Assembly (NCBI RefSeq): GCF_002890915.1
Contig: NZ_POUT01000021.1
Location: 1-46,478, forward strand
DNA: 46,478 bases
Direction: 5' to 3'
DNA from: Stutzerimonas stutzeri
Lineage (GTDB): Bacteria > Pseudomonadota > Gammaproteobacteria > Pseudomonadales > Pseudomonadaceae
Positions within the stretch are counted from its first letter, which is position 1. Each line of letters starts with the position of its first letter. Both the position numbers and the translations under genes were made by a program. This document shows positions 35,983 through 43,994 of the stretch, in pieces. The notes below the pieces were generated by a model that was not told the DNA's origin, did not search any database, and saw nothing but the letters and a program-made list of their open reading frames with translations.

Positions 35983-36813
35983 ATGCAGCATCCCGCCGAA
36001 CATTCTCCGCTGGGCAAGTCCAGCGCTTACGTCGCTACCTACAGCCCCGACCTGCTGTTCCCGATCCCGCGCGCGCCGAAGTGGGCCGAACTGGGCCTGA
36101 GTGCCGAGACGCTGCCGTATCGCGGTGTGGATATCTGGAACTGCTACGAGCTGTCCTGGCTGCTGCCCTCGGGCAAGCCGGTGGTGGCGATCGGCGAATT
36201 CGAGATTCCGGCCGACTCGCCGAACATCATCGAATCCAAGTCGTTCAAGCTCTACCTCAACTCGCTGAACCAGTCGGTGTTCGCGTCGCGCGAAGCGCTG
36301 CTGGAGGTGGTGAGCCGTGACCTCTCTGCGGCGGCGGGCAAGCCGGTGGCGGTTCGCCTGCGCACGCTGGATGCGGTCGGTGCCGAGGGTGTCGCGGCGC
36401 TGCCGGGGCGCTGCATCGACGAGCTGGAGATCGCCATCGAGCATTACGACCAGCCGCGTGCCGAGCTGCTGCGCTGCGATCCGGCGCGCCAGGTCGAGGA
36501 CTGCCTGCACAGCCACCTGCTCAAGTCCAACTGCCCGGCCACCGGCCAACCCGATTGGGGCAGTGTGGTGGTGGAATACCGTGGCGCGGCGCTGCAGCCG
36601 GAGAGCCTGCTGGCGTATCTGGTGAGCTTCCGCCAGCACGCCGATTTCCACGAGCAGTGCGTGGAGCGCATCTTCCTCGACCTGCAGCGCCTGCTGCGGC
36701 CGGAAAAGCTCACGGTCTATGCGCGCTATGTGCGGCGTGGCGGGCTGGATATCAATCCCTACCGCAGCACCGAGGCGCTGTCGGTGGACAACCGGCGGCT
36801 GGTGCGCCAGTAG
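35983..36813 (+). CDS. queF: NADPH-dependent 7-cyano-7-deazaguanine reductase
   Basis: A 276-aa type II QueF that reduces preQ0 to preQ1 in queuosine synthesis. The duplicated T-fold is seen: the first half has VVAIGEFEIPADSPNIIESK (with the QueF motif ESKSFKLYLNS), and the second half carries the catalytic cysteine in LKSNCPATGQPDWG. The length fits the long Gammaproteobacterial form. It is a single-gene unit after a terminator. GC-rich core gene. Confidence 0.95.
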   Translation: MQHPAEHSPLGKSSAYVATYSPDLLFPIPRAPKWAELGLSAETLPYRGVDIWNCYELSWLLPSGKPVVAIGEFEIPADSPNIIESKSFKLYLNSLNQSVFASREALLEVVSRDLSAAAGKPVAVRLRTLDAVGAEGVAALPGRCIDELEIAIEHYDQPRAELLRCDPARQVEDCLHSHLLKSNCPATGQPDWGSVVVEYRGAALQPESLLAYLVSFRQHADFHEQCVERIFLDLQRLLRPEKLTVYARYVRRGGLDINPYRSTEALSVDNRRLVRQ

Positions 36814-36880
36814 CTGGCGAGTGGTTTGCCGCGGGGCCGGGATTTTTGCTACCACCCCGCGGTCTCTTCATTCCGACGGC

Positions 36881-37147
36881 TCAGATTCCCATGTTCGCCA
36901 GGGTTTGCATGATGTTGCGCAGGGTCAGGGCCATGCTCGGATGGCTGACTTCGAAGCGCTCCACCGCCAGGTTGACGCCATCCACCAGCGAATCGTTGTA
37001 CTCGGTCGTGCCCCGGGTCGCCAGGCGGGCTTCGATGTCCTGGGCGATCGCCTGCAGCGAAGCGCGCTCCTCATCGGTCAGCGGAGTGTCCTGGGCCAGT
37101 TGATTACGCAGTTCTTCGAGCTGCGACTGCAGATCATGTTCCGGCAT
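36881..37147 (-). CDS. DUF4404 family protein
   Basis: An 88-aa helical, acidic protein (ELRNQLAQDTPLTDEERASL, then DIEARLATRG and VERFEVSHPSMALTLRNIMQ) matching DUF4404, a Pseudomonas-typical family placed near queF in P. aeruginosa. The HPSMALTLRNI tail is characteristic. The start at 37147 is supported by a GAGGGAAG site; an in-frame ATG at 37171 is possible. Function unknown. It is divergent from the mlaA-like gene. Confidence 0.78.
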   Translation of the reverse strand: MPEHDLQSQLEELRNQLAQDTPLTDEERASLQAIAQDIEARLATRGTTEYNDSLVDGVNLAVERFEVSHPSMALTLRNIMQTLANMGI

Positions 37148-37370
37148 ATTGCTTCCCTCTCTGGACAACATGGATATGGACCTCGATGAGCAAAGGGTAA
37201 ACCAGCGGTGCGGGGCTTGTCTGTTCCTTTAGAGCGGCAGGGCGACAGGGTTTATCCGCAGGATTCTGCAACGATGTGTTTCGTATCCGCGACTGCCGAA
37301 AATGAAAATGGCTCTATACTGCGCGGTCTGCGTTGGCGCGTCGCACACATATTCAAAAGGGAGAGTTGCT

Positions 37371-38072
37371 ATGCCTAATATCGCTACGGACTGGTTCGTC
37401 GTGCTCAGGGCCAGCCTGGTCGCTGCCGCCGCCGTGTTGGGTTCGACTTTCTCGCAGGCCGCCGAAGAGGACCCATGGGAAGGTGTGAACCGCGCGGTGT
37501 TCCGCTTCAACGACACGGTCGACACCTATACCCTCAAGCCGTTGGCCAAGGGTTACCAGAAGGTGACGCCGGATTTCCTCGAGGATGGCATCGGCAACGT
37601 GTTCGGCAACCTCGGTGACGTGGTGGTGCTGACCAACGACCTGTTGCAGGGCAAGGTCCGCGATGCCGGCATCGACACCAGCCGCATCCTGTTCAACACC
37701 ACCTTCGGCCTGCTGGGCTTCTTCGACGTGGCGAGCCGCATGGGGCTGCAGAAGAACGACGAGGATTTCGGCCAGACCCTGGGGGCCTGGGGCCTGGGTA
37801 GCGGGCCCTATGTCGTGTTGCCGCTGCTCGGCCCGAGCTCTGTGCGCGATGCCTTCGGCCGGGTGCCGGACGCCTTCCTCGAGCCCTATCCCTACATGGA
37901 TCACGTGCCGACCCGCAACGTGACGCGGGCGGTGGACGTGGTCGACACGCGTGCCGGGCTGTTGTCGGCCGAGAAGATGATCACCGGCGACAAGTACATC
38001 TTCGTGCGTAACGCCTACCTGCAGAACCGCGAGTTCCGTACCCTGGACGGCCAGGTCGAAGACGACTTCTGA
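37371..38072 (+). CDS. mlaA: MlaA/VacJ-family phospholipid-asymmetry protein
   Basis: A 233-aa MlaA/VacJ protein, which takes mislocalised phospholipids from the outer membrane and hands them to MlaC. Family segments: DPWEGVNRAVFRFNDTVD, FLNxx-like FGNLGDVVV, FNTTFGLLGFFDVA, FGQTLGAWGLGSGPYVVLPL and GPSSVRD. It has a signal peptide (ASLVAAAAVLGSTFSQAAEE) but no lipobox cysteine at the cleavage site, unlike E. coli MlaA; that is also my memory of the P. aeruginosa protein. A TATACT hexamer at 37315-37320 and GGGAGAG site support the start. It heads the block mlaA-PilZ-rssBC-tal-dusA. Confidence 0.9.
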   Translation: MPNIATDWFVVLRASLVAAAAVLGSTFSQAAEEDPWEGVNRAVFRFNDTVDTYTLKPLAKGYQKVTPDFLEDGIGNVFGNLGDVVVLTNDLLQGKVRDAGIDTSRILFNTTFGLLGFFDVASRMGLQKNDEDFGQTLGAWGLGSGPYVVLPLLGPSSVRDAFGRVPDAFLEPYPYMDHVPTRNVTRAVDVVDTRAGLLSAEKMITGDKYIFVRNAYLQNREFRTLDGQVEDDF

Positions 38073-38150
38073 GCGGGGAAGGTCTGGCGCTATAGCGGTT
38101 GGTCAATCAGCCTGGGGCAACGAATGATTGTGGCGCCTGATAGCTCGCAT

Positions 38151-38182
38151 GTTGGGCTTCGCTTCCGCTCAACCCAACCTAC
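38151..38182 (-). repeat. REP element downstream of mlaA
   Basis: GTTGGGCTTCGCTTCCGCTC followed by AACCCAACCTAC: the same family as the three copies at 20474-20616 and in the same orientation as copies 1 and 3. It lies between the convergent mlaA and PilZ genes. Confidence 0.8.
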
Positions 38183-38273
38183 GCGGGTCGAGATGCATCG
38201 CCTGGGTTGCGGCGTGCAGGTTGGGGCGGGGCGCGCAGCCTGAGGCGCGAGGCGCCGAAGCCCGACATCATCC

Positions 38274-38573
38274 TCAGGCCATCGCCAATATCGCCAGCCC
38301 CAGGCTTTGCCGGCCGTCGTCCAGCTGGCTGACGCGCACCACCTCGGTCTGTGCATCCAGCCCCTTGAGCGCGCTGTGCTCGGAAGGAATCAGCACCCGC
38401 AGCCGTTCGCCCGTCTGCAGCGCCGTCCGGGCGACGACCTGCATGCCGGTGCTGGACAGGTCGATGCAGGTTCCCTCCAGGCTGGTGCCGTCGATTTCCA
38501 GGGTCACGGCCGTTTCGATGTGCATGCGGATGAAATCGCGCTTTTCGCTGTAGTCCCGGTCGTTCTGACTCAT
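38274..38573 (-). CDS. PilZ domain protein (cyclic-di-GMP receptor)
   Basis: A 99-aa stand-alone PilZ protein. The two c-di-GMP contacts are present: the arginine motif EKRDFIRM (RxxxR, residues about 11-18) and DLSSTGM (D/NxSxxG, about 38-44). It should bind the second messenger and act on an unknown partner. AAGGA site precedes the ATG. Together with the HD-GYP protein at 29303 it makes two c-di-GMP proteins in the window. It is transcribed toward mlaA and away from rssB. Confidence 0.92.
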   Translation of the reverse strand: MSQNDRDYSEKRDFIRMHIETAVTLEIDGTSLEGTCIDLSSTGMQVVARTALQTGERLRVLIPSEHSALKGLDAQTEVVRVSQLDDGRQSLGLAILAMA

Positions 38574-38769
38574 GTTTTTTAGTCCTTTTATATATGGTTG
38601 CCGAGGTTCTTATAGTTCTCATCAATCCGGCCTGCAACGTGCCGGCCGGTCGGCTTGAAACCCCGATCGTATGGGAGTACCGTCTGCGCCTTGAAACGAA
38701 CCCATGCCCGGCGTCCGCGCGGGGCCAATGCTTTCGCCAATCATCCTGGCGACACCGCCTGGTAGGAAC

Positions 38770-39954
38770 ATGCACAAACCAAGCGCGACGCTGCTGATCA
38801 TAGATGACGACGATGTGGTTCGGGCCAGCCTGGCCGCCTATCTGGATGACAGCGGCTTTCGTGTCCTGCAGGCCGCCAATGGTCCACAGGGTATGGAACT
38901 CTTCGAGTCCGAGCAGCCCGACCTGGTGATCTGCGATCTGCGCATGCCGCAGATGGACGGGCTCGAACTGATTCGCCAGATCAGCGAGCGCCAGCTCGAC
39001 CTGCCGGTGATCGTGGTTTCCGGTGCCGGGGTGATGAGTGACGCCGTGGAAGCGCTGCGCCTGGGCGCCGCCGATTACCTGATCAAGCCGCTGGAGGATC
39101 TGGCGATGCTCGAGCATTCGGTGCGTCGCGCGCTGGATCGCTCCCGCCTGCGGCTGGAGAACCGGCGCTATCGCGAGCAGCTGGAAACCGCCAACCGCGA
39201 CCTGCAGGCCAGCCTGCACCTGCTGCAGGAGGACCAGGACGCCGGTCGCCAGGTGCAGATGAACATGCTGCCGGTGACGCCCTGGAGCGCCGACGGTTTC
39301 GATTTCGCCCACCAGATCATTCCGTCGCTTTACCTGTCCGGTGATTTCGTCGATTACTTCCGGGTGGACGAACGGCGTATCGGTTTCTACCTCGCCGACG
39401 TTTCCGGCCACGGTGCCTCGTCGGCGTTCGTCACCGTGCTGCTCAAATTCATGACCACGCGGCTGCTGTACGAGTCGCGTCGCGGCGGTACGCTGCGCGA
39501 GTTCAAGCCGTCGGAAGTGCTCGATCACATCAACCGCGGGCTGATCAACTGCAAGCTCGGCAAGCATGTCACCATGCTCGGCGGCGTGATCGATCAGGAG
39601 CGTGACGTATTGCACTACAGCATCGGTGGTCATCTGCCGATGCCGGTTCTGTACACGGGCGATAGCGCCCATTATCTGGAAGGACGCGGGTTGCCGGTCG
39701 GGCTGTTCGCCGAGGCGACCTACCAGGATTTCGAGCTGAAGCTGCCACAGACCTTCAGCCTGACCTTGCTCTCCGACGGCATTCTGGACCTTTTGCCCGG
39801 CGAGACACTCAAAGAAAAAGAGTCTGCGTTGCCCGGTCTGGTCACTGACGCTGGCGGCACGCTGGATGGATTACGTCGAGTCTTCGGGTTGGCCGAACTG
39901 GCCGACATGCCCGACGATATCGCCTTGCTGGTGTTGAGCAGGAACCTTGCATGA
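38770..39954 (+). CDS. rssB: Response regulator-PP2C phosphatase, RssB-like
   Basis: A 394-aa protein with an N-terminal receiver (phospho-acceptor D56 in LVICDLRMPQMDG, K106) and a C-terminal SpoIIE/PP2C serine phosphatase (about 190-390: LSGDFVDYFRVD, IGFYLADVSGHG with metal-binding Asp and TLLSDGILDLLPG). A helical linker joins them. It is the Pseudomonas RssB type, which with the STAS protein encoded next forms a partner-switching module affecting sigma factor RpoS or related control. Start codons of the two genes overlap (ATGA). The start at 38770 follows TAGGA; upstream ATGs lack support. Confidence 0.9.
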   Translation: MHKPSATLLIIDDDDVVRASLAAYLDDSGFRVLQAANGPQGMELFESEQPDLVICDLRMPQMDGLELIRQISERQLDLPVIVVSGAGVMSDAVEALRLGAADYLIKPLEDLAMLEHSVRRALDRSRLRLENRRYREQLETANRDLQASLHLLQEDQDAGRQVQMNMLPVTPWSADGFDFAHQIIPSLYLSGDFVDYFRVDERRIGFYLADVSGHGASSAFVTVLLKFMTTRLLYESRRGGTLREFKPSEVLDHINRGLINCKLGKHVTMLGGVIDQERDVLHYSIGGHLPMPVLYTGDSAHYLEGRGLPVGLFAEATYQDFELKLPQTFSLTLLSDGILDLLPGETLKEKESALPGLVTDAGGTLDGLRRVFGLAELADMPDDIALLVLSRNLA

Positions 39955-40433
39955 GTACTGGTAGAATCCAGTTCGCCGAGATGGATGGCACCTTTGTACT
40001 GAAGTTCGTGGGTGAGATCCGTCTGACGCTCTGTTCGGCGCTGGATGCGACAATCGAGAAAATCTTCTCGTCGCTGAACTTCTCCTCCATCGTCATCGAC
40101 CTGACCGAGAGCCGCAGCATCGACAGCACCACCCTGGGCCTGCTGGCCAAGCTGTCGATCCTGTCGCGGCAGAAGGTGGGCATGTTGCCGACGCTGGTCA
40201 CCACCCACCCGGACATCACCCGCCTGCTGCAGTCGATGGGGTTCGACCAGGTGTTCAATATCGTCAACACGCCGCTGCCGTGTCCGGAATGCCTGACCGA
40301 CCTGCCGTCGCAGGATCAGTCGGAAGACGTGGTCAAGGCCAAGGTGCTGGAGGCTCACCGGATCCTGATGAGCCTCAACGAGTCCAACCGCGAGGCCTTC
40401 CATGACCTCGTCACCGCGCTGGAGCGTTCCTGA
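39951..40433 (+). CDS. rssC: Anti-anti-sigma factor (STAS domain), RssC-like
   Basis: A 160-aa STAS-domain protein. The phosphorylatable serine region is LTESRSIDSTTLGLLAKL (about 50-68), the STAS signature. A C-terminal extension (about 105-160) with CPEC is unusual for simple SpoIIAA proteins but known in this Pseudomonas family. The preceding PP2C protein probably dephosphorylates it; the two overlap by four bases. It ends seven bases before the convergent tal gene's stop codon. GC-rich core gene. Confidence 0.88.
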   Translation: MSTGRIQFAEMDGTFVLKFVGEIRLTLCSALDATIEKIFSSLNFSSIVIDLTESRSIDSTTLGLLAKLSILSRQKVGMLPTLVTTHPDITRLLQSMGFDQVFNIVNTPLPCPECLTDLPSQDQSEDVVKAKVLEAHRILMSLNESNREAFHDLVTALERS

Positions 40434-40440
40434 CCGGAAC

Positions 40441-41367
40441 TCAGGCCAGATCTGCCAGTAGCGCTTCGAGCTTCTCCTGATCCCGGGCGAACTGGCGAAT
40501 GCCTTCGGCAAGCTTCTCCGTCGCCATGGCGTCTTCGTTCAGCCCCCAGCGGAAGGCCTTTTCATCCAGGCTGATGCGCGGTTCGGCTTCGCGCCCCGGC
40601 TCGAGCTTGCGTTGCAGCGTGCCGCTGGCCTCGGCGAGCTGGCCGAGCAGTTCCGGGCTGATGGTCAGCCGGTCGCAGCCGGCCAGCGCCTCGATCTGGC
40701 CGATATTGCGGAAGCTGGCCCCCATCACCACCGTCTGGTAGCCATGCGCCTTGTAGTAGTCGTAGATCCGGCTGACCGAACGCACGCCCGGGTCCTCGCT
40801 GCCCTGGTAGTCGCGGCCTTCGTGCTTCTTGTACCAGTCGTAGATGCGCCCGACGAAAGGCGAGATCAGGAATACGCCGGCCTCGGCGCAGGCGACCGCC
40901 TGGGTGAAGGAGAACAGCAGGGTGAGGTTGGTCTGGATGCCGGCCCGTTCCAGCTGCTCGGCCGCGCGGATGCCTTCCCAGGTGGAGGCGATCTTGATCA
41001 GGATGCGCTCGCGGCCGATGCCGGCCTGTTCGTAGAGGCCGACCAGGCGCTCGGCGCGCTGGATCATGGCCTGGGTATCGAACGACAGGCGCGCGTCGAC
41101 CTCGGTGGAGATGCGCCCGGGGATCAGTTCGAGGATCTGCTTGCCCACCGCCACGGCGAACAGGTCGCAGGCCAGGCCGATGTCGCCCTGGCACTGCTTC
41201 ATCGCATTGCCGAGCAGGTCGGCATAGCGCGGCATGGCGGCCGCCTTGAGCAGCAGCGATGGATTGGTGGTCGCGTCCACCGGTTTCAGGCGGGCAATGG
41301 CATCGATGTCGCCGGTATCGGCGACGACGGTGGTGAACTGCTTGAGTTGTTCCAGCTTGGAAGTCAT
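40441..41367 (-). CDS. tal: Transaldolase
   Basis: A 308-aa class I transaldolase moving a dihydroxyacetone unit between sugar phosphates in the pentose-phosphate pathway. Seen: DATTNPSLLLKAA at the start of the barrel, the Schiff-base lysine in ILIKIASTWEGIRAAE, FSFTQAVACAEAG, FVGRIYDWYKK and TVVMGASFRN. Length and motifs fit the standard bacterial TalB family. It ends beside rssC and lies 125 bases downstream of dusA in the same direction. Confidence 0.96.
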   Translation of the reverse strand: MTSKLEQLKQFTTVVADTGDIDAIARLKPVDATTNPSLLLKAAAMPRYADLLGNAMKQCQGDIGLACDLFAVAVGKQILELIPGRISTEVDARLSFDTQAMIQRAERLVGLYEQAGIGRERILIKIASTWEGIRAAEQLERAGIQTNLTLLFSFTQAVACAEAGVFLISPFVGRIYDWYKKHEGRDYQGSEDPGVRSVSRIYDYYKAHGYQTVVMGASFRNIGQIEALAGCDRLTISPELLGQLAEASGTLQRKLEPGREAEPRISLDEKAFRWGLNEDAMATEKLAEGIRQFARDQEKLEALLADLA

Positions 41368-41491
41368 GGAAAGGCGGGCTCCATCCTGTGAGTGACATGA
41401 CCTTACCCGAGCCCATCGGCCCGCTCAACGGGCGCATGGGCGCGGATGCGCCTGGCCTTTGATCGAGTTGGCCGGCGAGCGTTCCGCGCGC

Positions 41492-42517
41492 TCAGTGCCC
41501 TTCCAGCAGCAGGATGGCCTGCTCCAGCAGGGCCAATGGATCGTTCGCCTTGTGGATGTCCGCCGAGAGCAGCTGGCGGAAACGCCGGGCGCCGGGGAAG
41601 CCCTGGCCCAGCCCGAGCACGTGGCGGGTGACATGGTGCAGGGCGCCGCCCTCGGCCAGATGCCGTTCGATGTACGGGCGCAGATTGCGCAGCGCCTGGG
41701 CGCGGCTGATCGGTGCGGCCGTGCTGCCGAACAGTTCCTGATCGACCCGTGCCAGCAGGTAGGGGTTGTGGTAGGCCTCGCGCCCGAGCATGACGCCATC
41801 GAACGTCCGCAGATGTTCCCGGCATTCGTCGAGTGTCTTGATGCCACCGTTGAGGACGATTTCCAGATCGGGGAAATCCCGCTTCAGTTGCGCCGCGACG
41901 TCGTAGCGCAGCGGTGGTACTTCGCGGTTCTGCTTCGGCGACAGGCCCTCGAGAATGGCGATGCGCGCATGCACGGTGAAGCTGCGGCAACCGGCGTCGC
42001 GGACCTGGCCGACGAAGTCGCACAGCTCGGCGTAGCTGTCGCGTCCGTTGATGCCGATCCGGTGCTTGACGGTGACCTCGATACCGACGGCATCGCGCAT
42101 GGCCTTCACGCAGTCGGCCACCAGCTGTGGGTGGCCCATCAGGCAGGCACCGATCATGTTGTTCTGTACCCGGTCGCTGGGGCAGCCGACGTTGAGGTTG
42201 ACCTCGTCATACCCGGCGGTTTCGGCGAGCTTGGCGCAGGCCGCCAGTTCCGCCGGCACGCTGCCGCCCAGCTGCAGCGCCAGGGGATGCTCGCTCTCGT
42301 CGTGGCGCAGGAAGCGCGCGGCATCGCCATGCAGCAGCGCGCCGGTGGTGACCATCTCGCTGTAGAGCAGGGTATGCCGGGAGAGCTGGCGCAGGAAGAA
42401 CCGACAATGACGGTCAGTCCAGTCCATCATCGGTGCAACAGAAAACCTCCTGCTTGGCGCTCTTCGAGGATTTACGCCGCTCTGGCTATAGTTTGGCAGG
42501 ATATCTGTTTCTCTCAT
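41492..42517 (-). CDS. dusA: tRNA-dihydrouridine(20/20a) synthase DusA with hybrid N-terminus
   Basis: A 341-aa flavoenzyme reducing U20/U20a of tRNA. Motifs: RRFSVAPMMDWTD at the barrel start, LQLGGSVPAEL, the catalytic cysteine in NLNVGCPSDRVQ, KHRIGINGRDSY and NGGIKTLDE. The first roughly 25 residues (MRETDILPNYSQSG onward) do not look like Pseudomonas DusA and are encoded by the adjacent island, whose integrase lies just upstream. The island thus appears inserted in the 5' end of dusA and supplies a new start codon, keeping the gene in frame. DusA homology begins confidently near SRRFSVAP (about 42450). The ribosome site is poor, so the true start may differ. Confidence 0.9.
   Translation of the reverse strand: MRETDILPNYSQSGVNPRRAPSRRFSVAPMMDWTDRHCRFFLRQLSRHTLLYSEMVTTGALLHGDAARFLRHDESEHPLALQLGGSVPAELAACAKLAETAGYDEVNLNVGCPSDRVQNNMIGACLMGHPQLVADCVKAMRDAVGIEVTVKHRIGINGRDSYAELCDFVGQVRDAGCRSFTVHARIAILEGLSPKQNREVPPLRYDVAAQLKRDFPDLEIVLNGGIKTLDECREHLRTFDGVMLGREAYHNPYLLARVDQELFGSTAAPISRAQALRNLRPYIERHLAEGGALHHVTRHVLGLGQGFPGARRFRQLLSADIHKANDPLALLEQAILLLEGH
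42420..42460. other. Probable attachment-site junction (attL) in dusA
   Basis: Here the conserved dusA coding sequence (APMMDWTDRHC) gives way to sequence that does not resemble DusA and leads into the integrase gene. The 5' end of dusA is a known integration hotspot for tyrosine-integrase islands. The exact core cannot be set without the other junction, which I do not find in the window. Confidence 0.6.
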
Positions 42518-42598
42518 TTGCTACCGTTTCTGCTCGTTTTTGCTTGTTTCTGGGTGGGCGTTGCTACAATGTAGCAAGTCAATTTAACTATGTAGCAA
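42518..42598. promoter_or_regulatory. TTGCTACA/TGTAGCAA repeats upstream of the integrase
   Basis: A perfect 17-bp palindrome, TTGCTACAATGTAGCAA (42561-42577), is flanked by a further TTGCTAC at 42518-42524 and TGTAGCAA at 42591-42598. Four copies of one octamer in 81 bases between the junction and the integrase start fit integrase arm-type sites or an operator of the integrase promoter. Inferred. Confidence 0.55.
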
Positions 42599-42603
42599 AA
42601 TTT

Positions 42604-43716
42604 ATGGGCACTATTACTACCCGCAAGCGCAAGGACGGGTCTGCGCGGTATACAGCGCAAATCCGGATCATGCAGCAGGGCGTTACAGTATATCAGGAAA
42701 GCCAAACCTTCGACCGGAGGTCTACGGCCCAGGTATGGATCAAGCGCCGAGAGACGGAGCTGGCCGAGCCTGGTGCTATAGCAAGGGCAAATAGGAAGGG
42801 CGTGACCGTCAGGCAGATGATCGAGCGTTACCTCGACGAGTACGAAAAGATCAGGCCGCTCGGGAAAACCAAGAGAGCCACCCTCAAAGCGATTGGGGAG
42901 ACCTGGCTGGGGGCGTTAGAGGATGTGCAGATCACCAGTCAGCAACTTGTCGAGTACGGGTTGCGCCGAATGCAGGAGGATGGCATTCAGGCCCAAACCG
43001 TTGGCAATGATCTGGCCCACCTCGGGGCTGTGCTTGCTGTTGCCCGACCAGCCTGGGGCTATGACATTGACCCTATGGCGATGCCTGATGCTCGTCAGGT
43101 GTTGCGCAAGATGGGGGCGGTGACCAAAAGCAAAGAACGCACTCGTCGACCGACCTTGGAGGAGCTGGATAAGCTCCTGAACTACTTCTGTGAAATGCGT
43201 GATCGCCGAAAGCAGCAGATCGACATGGTGCGCATCATCGTGTTCGCGCTGTTCTCGACTCGCCGACAGGAAGAGATCACTCGCATTCGTTGGGATGCTA
43301 TGGATGAACCAGGCCGGAGGGTGCTAATCACCGATATGAAAAATCCAGGTCAGAAACAGGGCAATGACGTGTGGTGCCTGGTGCCGGGCGAGGCATGGAG
43401 TATCCTGCAGTCAATGCCGCGTGTAGCTGATGAGGTGTTTCCCTACAACGCCAAGTCAGTGTCTGCCTCGTTTACACGAGCCTGCCACTTCCTTGAGATT
43501 CAGGATCTGCGCTTTCACGACCTGCGCCATGACGGCGTGTCGCGTCTTTTTGAGATGGGTTGGGATATTCCGAAAGCTGCGAGCGTGTCGGGTCACCGGG
43601 ATTGGAACTCGATGCGACGCTACACGCACCTGCGGGGGAATGGGGATCCGTATAAGGATTGGCCATGGTTGAAGAGGGTGATAGACGGCCCCACGATCGG
43701 GGCCGGGTCGGATTAA
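42604..43716 (+). CDS. Tyrosine recombinase (dusA-type island integrase)
   Basis: A 370-aa phage-type integrase. The N-terminus (MGTITTRKRKDGSARYTAQI) is the AP2-like arm-binding region, followed by a core-binding domain (about 68-150) and the catalytic domain (about 180-370) with the Arg in FSTRRQEEITRI (R220/R221), HDLRHDGVSRL (H305, R308), SGHRDW (H331) and the nucleophile in RRYTHL (Y340). The adjacent dusA junction shows its target. An open frame continues upstream to 42433, but MGTI at 42604 is the natural start; no good ribosome site is seen. A GC hairpin (43686-43705) lies at its 3' end. Less GC-rich than the core. Confidence 0.93.
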   Translation: MGTITTRKRKDGSARYTAQIRIMQQGVTVYQESQTFDRRSTAQVWIKRRETELAEPGAIARANRKGVTVRQMIERYLDEYEKIRPLGKTKRATLKAIGETWLGALEDVQITSQQLVEYGLRRMQEDGIQAQTVGNDLAHLGAVLAVARPAWGYDIDPMAMPDARQVLRKMGAVTKSKERTRRPTLEELDKLLNYFCEMRDRRKQQIDMVRIIVFALFSTRRQEEITRIRWDAMDEPGRRVLITDMKNPGQKQGNDVWCLVPGEAWSILQSMPRVADEVFPYNAKSVSASFTRACHFLEIQDLRFHDLRHDGVSRLFEMGWDIPKAASVSGHRDWNSMRRYTHLRGNGDPYKDWPWLKRVIDGPTIGAGSD

Positions 43717-43994
43717 GAACTACGGCGAATGCCTCGCCCCATTAGCTTATCGTGCTCAAGCTTTGCCTTGCTGTGCTGGGCATCCAGGTAGGCGGCCAGA
43801 TCGGTCAGATGAACTCCTCTTGCGGACTTCTGACTGCTCTCCATCGGCACCAAAGTCAGGTCGATCTGGCCGGTGGCAACCTTGATCTTCAACTTCTCCG
43901 GCGTCAGGTGGCTGAAGTAATCCCTGCATAGCCGCTCCAGGGGGATGATGGCAGCTCCTCCATATTGAGCCATCAATAGAAAAATGGTGTTCAT
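43713..43994 (-). CDS. PrtN-family pyocin activator-like protein
   Basis: A 93-aa protein of the PrtN family. The N-terminus MNTIFLLMAQYGGAAIIPLE and the stretch CRDYFSHLTPEKLKIKVA followed by SQKSARGVHLTDLAAYLD closely match PrtN, the activator of pyocin genes in P. aeruginosa; related proteins sit beside integrases in many islands. It has an AlpA/excisionase-like helix-turn-helix character, so it may serve as recombination directionality factor or activator. GGAG site fits. The stop codon overlaps that of the integrase, tail to tail. Confidence 0.85.
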   Translation of the reverse strand: MNTIFLLMAQYGGAAIIPLERLCRDYFSHLTPEKLKIKVATGQIDLTLVPMESSQKSARGVHLTDLAAYLDAQHSKAKLEHDKLMGRGIRRSS

